Source: an uncultured Streptococcus sp.
GTDB lineage: Bacteria > Bacillota > Bacilli > Lactobacillales > Streptococcaceae
Reading direction: 5' to 3'
Length of the DNA stretch: 6,786 nt
Assembly: GCA_934196125.1 (NCBI GenBank)
Contig: CAKPVT010000056.1
Location: 1-6,786, forward strand
Under the pieces are notes generated by a model that was given only the letters and a program-made list of their open reading frames with translations, was not told the DNA's origin and did not search any database. The position numbers and the translations under genes were made by a program. Below, in pieces: positions 4,072 through 6,786 of this stretch. Each line of letters opens with the position of its first letter. Within the stretch, counting starts at the first letter, position 1.

Positions 4072-6387
4072 ATGAACACTATGCATAATATATTATACAA
4101 ACTAATTGTATTCTTTATCATACTAATATGTTTTGGTACAAAGTCTTTTGGGCAGAATTTTCATGGTCGAGTTCTTGACAGTGAAGATTTTCCCATATAT
4201 TCTGCTGCGATTATAGCACAAGATGGCAATAGTAAGACTATTGCTACTTGTGTTACAGATACTTGTGGCTCCTTCTCTTTTTTTGATTTGCCTATCCCAT
4301 ATAAGCTAATTGTAAGTCATTTAGGGTATAAAAGCACGACTATTGTGGATTCTGTCAAAAATCTTACTATAAGATTGGAAGACGCTGCAACATCAATAGA
4401 TGAAGTTACTGTAAAAGGTAACTTGCCAATGCGTGTAAACGAGCTTGGCGCATTACAGTATGCAGGAAATCAAATATTACAACATCATCCAGTTAGAAAT
4501 GCTCTTGATATGCTTGATGAAATTTCTGTGATACAAAGAGTCGGCAACGAATACTCGATTATAGGAACGACATCGTTTAGTTTATTAATTAATGGTAAAA
4601 GCAAAGGAATGAGTCAAGAACAAATATGTACTTATTTGTCTTCATTGTCCCCAAATCGGGTTAAGAATATTGAAGTATATTATAATTCTCCTACAAAATT
4701 TGGTGTACGAGGTGCTTCTGTGAATATTTCATTAATAGAAGAAAAGGAAAAATCGTTTAAAATAACAAGTGAACTGTATGAAGAAACAATAACAAGACAT
4801 AATTTATCCGAAAAAATGGGTGTCAATATCGGTCTTTTAAATAAAAAACTTTCACTATATCTAAGCTATGATGGAGGTTACGCTAAAAAAAAATCGATAA
4901 ACAATCTGTGCTCGAACCACTATATTCAAGAGAATCTTTTTCATGTAACACAAGAGGATGTTAGAAGAAGCAATACCTTTAGTAATAATTTGTTTGTAGA
5001 TGCTAATTATTTGTGTGCAGATAAAAGTTCTCTTTCATTTAGTTACATATTACAAGAAGAACTACCTAAGGTAAATTCTACAGCAGCAACAAATATTAAT
5101 GCCCAATCTCAAAATAGTAAATTATTTACAAGAACCCCGACATGGCTACATAATGCAAATTTATCCTTTTTGCATGATAATATGGAAATAGGCACTAATG
5201 TTACTCTATATACTCAAAAAGAAAATCAGCTTTTAGAAAAAGTGGAGGAAAACAAAATAGACGAAACATATAAGCAAAACTCTAATAAATATGAGGTTTA
5301 TATGAATGGGGAAAAGCTAATTATGGGAGGAAATTTTATTTTTGGGATAAAAGGATATATTGTCTCAACATCTAGTGAAAAAAAATATGCCATAGGAGAG
5401 TCTTCTAATGACTTACTATATTTTGTGCAGAAAGAGCAAACCGCACAAATCCATATGGGATATAGGCATTCTTTATCTAAAAAAGGATTTCTAAACATAT
5501 CCTTAGGAACAGAGTATTTTCACTCAACATATGCGAAAAATCACGAACACGAAAAAAAACTTTGGAGCCAATGGCAAGTATATCCATCTTTGACGTGTGT
5601 TTATAGACCTACTTCAAGAAGTGTTTTGCAATTGAGCTTGAATAGTGAAAAGCGGTATCCTACATATTGGACAACAGCTGCAAATCGAGTATATATGAAT
5701 ACTTACTGTGCTAGTGATGGTAATACAGCGTTAAAGCCATATGTAAAATATAGTGGTAATTTGAATTATATAATAAAATCAAAGTATATATTTGGTATAT
5801 TTGCAGAAACAAGTCCTAATTTTTTTACACAAAATATGATTTTAAATCGCACGGAGTTATTGGCCGTGTACAAATACTTGAATTTCTCGCAAAATTATCG
5901 TTATGGTCTTATGGCTATTATTCCTGTAAAGTGGACTCCGAATATATCATCTAAGTTTACAACGATGGCTTTCAATATGCATCAAAGTGGAAAGGTTGAA
6001 GATGATTTTTCTTTTAATAAGAAAAAGACCTCAGGAATATTAAGGCTAACTAATAATTTTGTGCTGTTTAGAAAAAAAATAAATGTAGAATTTTCGGGAT
6101 GGTATCAATTTCCTATAATACAAGGTATGTATGATGTTTCTAGAATGTGTTCTACATCTATAGGCTTTACATGGTATACTGGCTTGGAAGGTTTGACTTT
6201 CACATTTAGGGGTGAAGATATTTTTGATACATACAGAATGAAGACAAAATGTAATATAGACAATATGAACTATGCTTTCAACAATAAAATAGATATGAGG
6301 ATGTTTTCTTTGACTATACGTTATAAATTCAAAGATTATAAAGAAAAGAAAAAGAAAACATTGGATTCCTCACGATATGGGCTGTAA
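4072..6387 (+). CDS. TonB-dependent-receptor-like outer-membrane beta-barrel protein
   Basis: The 771-residue protein starts with a signal peptide (about 1-27, hydrophobic LIVFFIILICFG, cut near SFG-Q). A carboxypeptidase-regulatory-like domain follows at about 29-103 (FHGRVLDSEDFPIYSAAI, GSFSFFDLP, VSHLGYKSTTI). Next comes a TonB-box-like SIDEVTVKG at 108-116, then a plug-like region at about 125-222 (NALDMLDEISVI, NRVKNIEVYYNSPTKFGVRG) and a barrel to near residue 755. The final strand is about MFSLTIRYKF, followed by a Lys-rich tail. The architecture fits the Bacteroidetes outer-membrane barrel/TonB-receptor group (outer membrane protein beta-barrel family) rather than a full SusC, and no SusD gene accompanies it. 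Substrate and direction are unknown: uptake of the mature peptide, sensing, self-protection and passage across the outer membrane are all possible. It lies 1 base after ycaO and overlaps the exporter gene by 11 bases, so it is part of the same transcript. Confidence 0.85.
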   Translation: MNTMHNILYKLIVFFIILICFGTKSFGQNFHGRVLDSEDFPIYSAAIIAQDGNSKTIATCVTDTCGSFSFFDLPIPYKLIVSHLGYKSTTIVDSVKNLTIRLEDAATSIDEVTVKGNLPMRVNELGALQYAGNQILQHHPVRNALDMLDEISVIQRVGNEYSIIGTTSFSLLINGKSKGMSQEQICTYLSSLSPNRVKNIEVYYNSPTKFGVRGASVNISLIEEKEKSFKITSELYEETITRHNLSEKMGVNIGLLNKKLSLYLSYDGGYAKKKSINNLCSNHYIQENLFHVTQEDVRRSNTFSNNLFVDANYLCADKSSLSFSYILQEELPKVNSTAATNINAQSQNSKLFTRTPTWLHNANLSFLHDNMEIGTNVTLYTQKENQLLEKVEENKIDETYKQNSNKYEVYMNGEKLIMGGNFIFGIKGYIVSTSSEKKYAIGESSNDLLYFVQKEQTAQIHMGYRHSLSKKGFLNISLGTEYFHSTYAKNHEHEKKLWSQWQVYPSLTCVYRPTSRSVLQLSLNSEKRYPTYWTTAANRVYMNTYCASDGNTALKPYVKYSGNLNYIIKSKYIFGIFAETSPNFFTQNMILNRTELLAVYKYLNFSQNYRYGLMAIIPVKWTPNISSKFTTMAFNMHQSGKVEDDFSFNKKKTSGILRLTNNFVLFRKKINVEFSGWYQFPIIQGMYDVSRMCSTSIGFTWYTGLEGLTFTFRGEDIFDTYRMKTKCNIDNMNYAFNNKIDMRMFSLTIRYKFKDYKEKKKKTLDSSRYGL

Positions 6388-6786
6388 GAATACATTTCCT
6401 TTGTATAAGCAATATGACTCCATGCAATGCGGAATAGCCTGCTTGCAAATGGTATGTAAATATTACGACAGAGAATACACTTTAGATTCTCTGTCGAAAC
6501 TTTGTTTTGCTACAACAGAGGGGGTGTCTCTGCTAGGCATCAATGAGGCAGCAAATGCTTTAGGGTTACATACAACATGTGCAAGAGCTACAACTGGGAC
6601 ATTGAATAATGCACCACTACCATGCATTCTTCATTGGAACCAAAACCATTTTGTAGTTTTATATAAGATAAAGAAAGGTAAGAAGTTCTATGTCGCTGAC
6701 CCAGGAAAGGGATTGGTGACTTACAATCTTGAAGAGTTCAAGCAGCATTGGATAAGCACAAAATCTAATAGTGAGGACAAGGGCAT
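6377..6786 (+). CDS. C39 peptidase domain of a bacteriocin-type exporter (3' end outside window)
   Basis: Only the first 136 residues are present. They form a C39 peptidase domain: KQYDSMQCGIACLQMV at residues 11-26 has the catalytic Cys18 and oxyanion-hole Gln12, HF at 91-92 supplies the catalytic His91, and YVADPGKG at 105-112 supplies Asp108. Gln17 stands where many members have Asp (DCG). C39 domains cut double-glycine leaders, and in Bacteroidota they usually form the N-terminus of an ABC exporter (PCAT); the ABC part would lie beyond the right edge and is not seen. The start ATG lies 11 bases inside the barrel gene, so translation is probably coupled. The likely substrate is the precursor at 2038-2178, cut after Gly24. 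Confidence 0.88.
   Translation, partial: MGCKNTFPLYKQYDSMQCGIACLQMVCKYYDREYTLDSLSKLCFATTEGVSLLGINEAANALGLHTTCARATTGTLNNAPLPCILHWNQNHFVVLYKIKKGKKFYVADPGKGLVTYNLEEFKQHWISTKSNSEDKG

Noticed and set aside
5298..5498. Minus-strand open frame within the barrel gene
   Set aside because: It is antisense to the barrel coding sequence and lacks any independent support.

Overview
The window looks like accessory DNA from a Bacteroidota genome, most likely order Bacteroidales (Prevotella/Segatella or Bacteroides-like). Three things point there: Bacteroidetes-type promoters (TTTG, 19-20 bp spacer, TAnnTTTG), a SusC-style outer-membrane barrel with an N-terminal carboxypeptidase-regulatory-like domain, and a double-glycine leader of the Bacteroidetes style. 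By eye the DNA is AT-rich, most strongly in the right two thirds; the first few hundred bases look more GC-balanced. No strain or locus was identified and no search was run.

Layout. (1) 1-434, + strand: the end of a gene for a small single-pass membrane protein with a charged helical tail, resembling proteins encoded beside relaxases in Bacteroidales mobilizable elements. (2) 435-871: no convincing gene, but a 15-bp-arm hairpin, a second perfect hairpin and three 10-bp direct repeats at an 11-bp period. This could be a mobile-element end or a protein-binding region. (3) 872-1755, - strand: a two-gene operon of a stand-alone LytTR DNA-binding regulator and a short TonB-like protein, overlapping by ATGA. 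(4) 1756-2037: a divergent regulatory region with a recognisable promoter on each strand, a 21-bp-period direct repeat that is a candidate LytTR operator, and hairpins in the 5' leader of the next gene. (5) 2038-6786, + strand: a peptide natural-product (RiPP) operon. It holds a 46-residue precursor peptide, a terminator/attenuator-like hairpin, a 603-residue YcaO enzyme with a C-terminal four-cysteine motif, a 771-residue TonB-dependent-receptor-like outer-membrane barrel, and the start of a C39-peptidase exporter that runs off the right edge.

How the parts may work together (inference). The YcaO enzyme would modify the precursor, the C39 domain would cut after the first GG (Gly24) and export the 22-residue product, and the barrel would move, sense or protect against it at the outer membrane. 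The LytTR protein would control the operon from the shared upstream region. The most striking point is that the precursor ends in TLDEVIITPRN, which looks like the TonB-box segment (L-D-E-V-V-V-T) of TonB-dependent receptors. The downstream barrel has its own version, SIDEVTVKG, and the divergent operon encodes a TonB-like protein. This suggests a RiPP that mimics or uses the TonB system. No ThiF/E1-like partner, TfuA, dehydrogenase or radical-SAM gene is visible in the window.
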